This document shows positions 6,264 to 7,352 of a DNA stretch of 7,352 bases, piece by piece (positions within the stretch are counted from its first letter, which is position 1; each line of letters opens with the position of its first letter). Below the pieces are notes generated by a model that was not told the DNA's origin, did not search any database, and saw only the letters and a list, made by a program, of their open reading frames with translations. A program made the translations under genes and the position numbers. This DNA comes from Bacteroidota bacterium. Its GTDB lineage: Bacteria > Bacteroidota > Ignavibacteria > Ignavibacteriales > Melioribacteraceae. Where the stretch lies: assembly GCA_021814855.1 (NCBI GenBank), contig JAKAHQ010000082.1, forward strand, positions 1 through 7,352, written 5' to 3'.

Positions 6264-7352
6264 ATGACTGTTGATGAAATAAAAATCGGCAAACCAGAAA
6301 ACGCCCCGTGGGTTAAGAAATATAATTCCAAGGTTGTTTCCGCCGAAGAAGCCGTTCGTGTAATTAAGTCCAACGATAAAATTATTATACAGCCGGGATG
6401 CGCCGCTCCGTTTGATCTTATCGATGCTATGGTAAAAAGGAAGGATGAACTGAGCAATGTCGAAATTTACCACATCCTTGTTGTTGGAGATTTACCATAT
6501 ACCCAGCCCGGGATGGAAAAACATTTTAAGCACAAGGCGTTTTTTGTAGGCGGAAATGTTCGCTCCGCCGTAAACGAAGGCCGCGCCGAGTTTATTCCGA
6601 TTTTTCTTTCCGAAGTTACGATGCTCTTTAAACGCGGAGTTATTCAAGCAGATGTGGCAATGATACACGTTTCTCCGCCTGACGAACACGGCTTCTGCAG
6701 TTATGGCATCGATGTAGGCAACATTAAAACTCCGGCAGAAAAAGCCAAATGCGTAATCGCTCAGGTGAACAAGCAAATGCCTCGCGGTTTGGGAAACAGT
6801 TTTATTCACATAAATAAAATTGATTATATAATAGAAGTGGATGAGCCTTTAAAAGAACTTCCGCAAATAGATCCGAACGCAACAGCCGAAGAATTGCAAG
6901 TTTACGATATGATCGGCAAACACGTAGCCGGTTTAATTGAAGACGGCTCTACTTTGCAGATGGGCATAGGGGCTATACCGGATGCGGTTTTAAGATATAT
7001 GCACAATAAGAACGACCTCGGTGTTCATACCGAAATGTTTTCCGACGGATTGATTTCGCTTATTGAGGAAGGTGTGGTTAACGGGGAGAAGAAAACTCTT
7101 CATCCGGGAAAAATAATTGCCGGATTTGTCCTTGGTACAAAACGTTCATTCAATTTTATCGACAATAATCCTATCTTCGAGTTTCATCCGCAGGAATATG
7201 TTAACGATCCGTTTTTAATTTCACGCAACAATAAAATGGTTGCTATTAATTCCGCAATTGAAATTGATTTAACAGGTCAGGTGTGCGCCGATACGTTAGG
7301 CACAAAAATTTACAGCGGTATTGGCGGACAGGTAGATTTTGTTAGAGGGGCT
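6264..7352 (+). CDS. Acetyl-CoA hydrolase/transferase family, 4-hydroxybutyrate CoA-transferase-like (3' truncated)
   Basis: 363 residues are visible and the frame is still open at the right edge; relatives of about 435 residues imply that roughly 70 are missing. The protein moves CoA between an acyl-CoA and a carboxylate such as acetate, butyrate or 4-hydroxybutyrate, in the cytoplasm. Seen motifs are HVSPPDEHGFCSYG (135-148), LQMGIGAIPDAV (231-242), HTEMFSDG (255-262) with Glu257 as the probable thioester-forming catalytic glutamate, NSAIEIDLTGQVCADTLG (329-346) and the CoA-site segment YSGIGGQVDFVRGA at the edge. These match the Cat1/Cat2/AbfT family; the HTEM and GIGAIPDAV forms lean to 4-hydroxybutyrate or butyrate transferases, but acetate:succinyl-CoA transferase cannot be excluded. 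It begins 11 bp after alanine dehydrogenase, so it is almost certainly in the same operon, consistent with amino acid or organic acid fermentation. Confidence 0.88.
   Translation, partial: MTVDEIKIGKPENAPWVKKYNSKVVSAEEAVRVIKSNDKIIIQPGCAAPFDLIDAMVKRKDELSNVEIYHILVVGDLPYTQPGMEKHFKHKAFFVGGNVRSAVNEGRAEFIPIFLSEVTMLFKRGVIQADVAMIHVSPPDEHGFCSYGIDVGNIKTPAEKAKCVIAQVNKQMPRGLGNSFIHINKIDYIIEVDEPLKELPQIDPNATAEELQVYDMIGKHVAGLIEDGSTLQMGIGAIPDAVLRYMHNKNDLGVHTEMFSDGLISLIEEGVVNGEKKTLHPGKIIAGFVLGTKRSFNFIDNNPIFEFHPQEYVNDPFLISRNNKMVAINSAIEIDLTGQVCADTLGTKIYSGIGGQVDFVRGA

Noticed and set aside
6249..6809. Minus-strand open frames opposite the CoA-transferase start
   Set aside because: The plus strand encodes a clear family member throughout; these are antisense shadows.

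Overview
The window looks like chromosomal DNA from a non-sporulating member of the Bacteroidota/Chlorobiota superphylum, most probably Ignavibacteriota (Melioribacter- or Ignavibacterium-like). The main evidence is the truncated gene at the left edge, which ends in a type IX secretion (T9SS) C-terminal sorting domain carrying the QNYPNPFNPTT motif that is very common in that group. AT-rich intergenic DNA, weak or absent Shine-Dalgarno sites and a Bacteroidota-like SpmA-SpmB fusion agree with this. The lineage call is an inference from recognised motifs; no search was run.

Layout. 1-314 (+) is the 3' end of a secreted T9SS cargo protein. It converges on a carbon-nitrogen hydrolase of the omega-amidase/YafV type at 387-1145 (-). 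The 72 bp gap holds a perfect 9-bp hairpin with a GTAG foot, resembling a REP-type dispersed palindrome. A 177 bp divergent intergenic region (1146-1322) carries two outward-facing TATTTTTG boxes. From 1323 every gene lies on the + strand: a CE2-like SGNH/GDSL esterase lipoprotein (1323-2429), a fused SpmA-SpmB membrane protein with an unexplained ~125-residue insert near its N-terminus (2497-4119), a glyoxylate/hydroxypyruvate reductase-type D-2-hydroxyacid dehydrogenase (4121-5080), alanine dehydrogenase (5131-6252), and an acetyl-CoA hydrolase/4-hydroxybutyrate-type CoA-transferase cut by the right edge (6264-7352).

How the genes may work together. The last four genes have gaps of 1, 50 and 11 bp and probably form an operon. 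The soluble enzymes suggest 2-oxo acid, amino acid and acyl-CoA overflow metabolism. The reductase and alanine dehydrogenase could both act on glyoxylate or pyruvate, the CoA-transferase would conserve the thioester bond of a fermentation product, and the membrane protein is a candidate transporter for a metabolite of the pathway. The esterase probably belongs to surface polysaccharide deacetylation and need not be linked to the operon.

Most of the window is ordinary metabolism. I see no CRISPR array, tRNA, rRNA, insertion sequence, phage gene or defence system. The item most worth a second look is the inserted domain in the SpmA-SpmB fusion and its tight coupling to the dehydrogenase.
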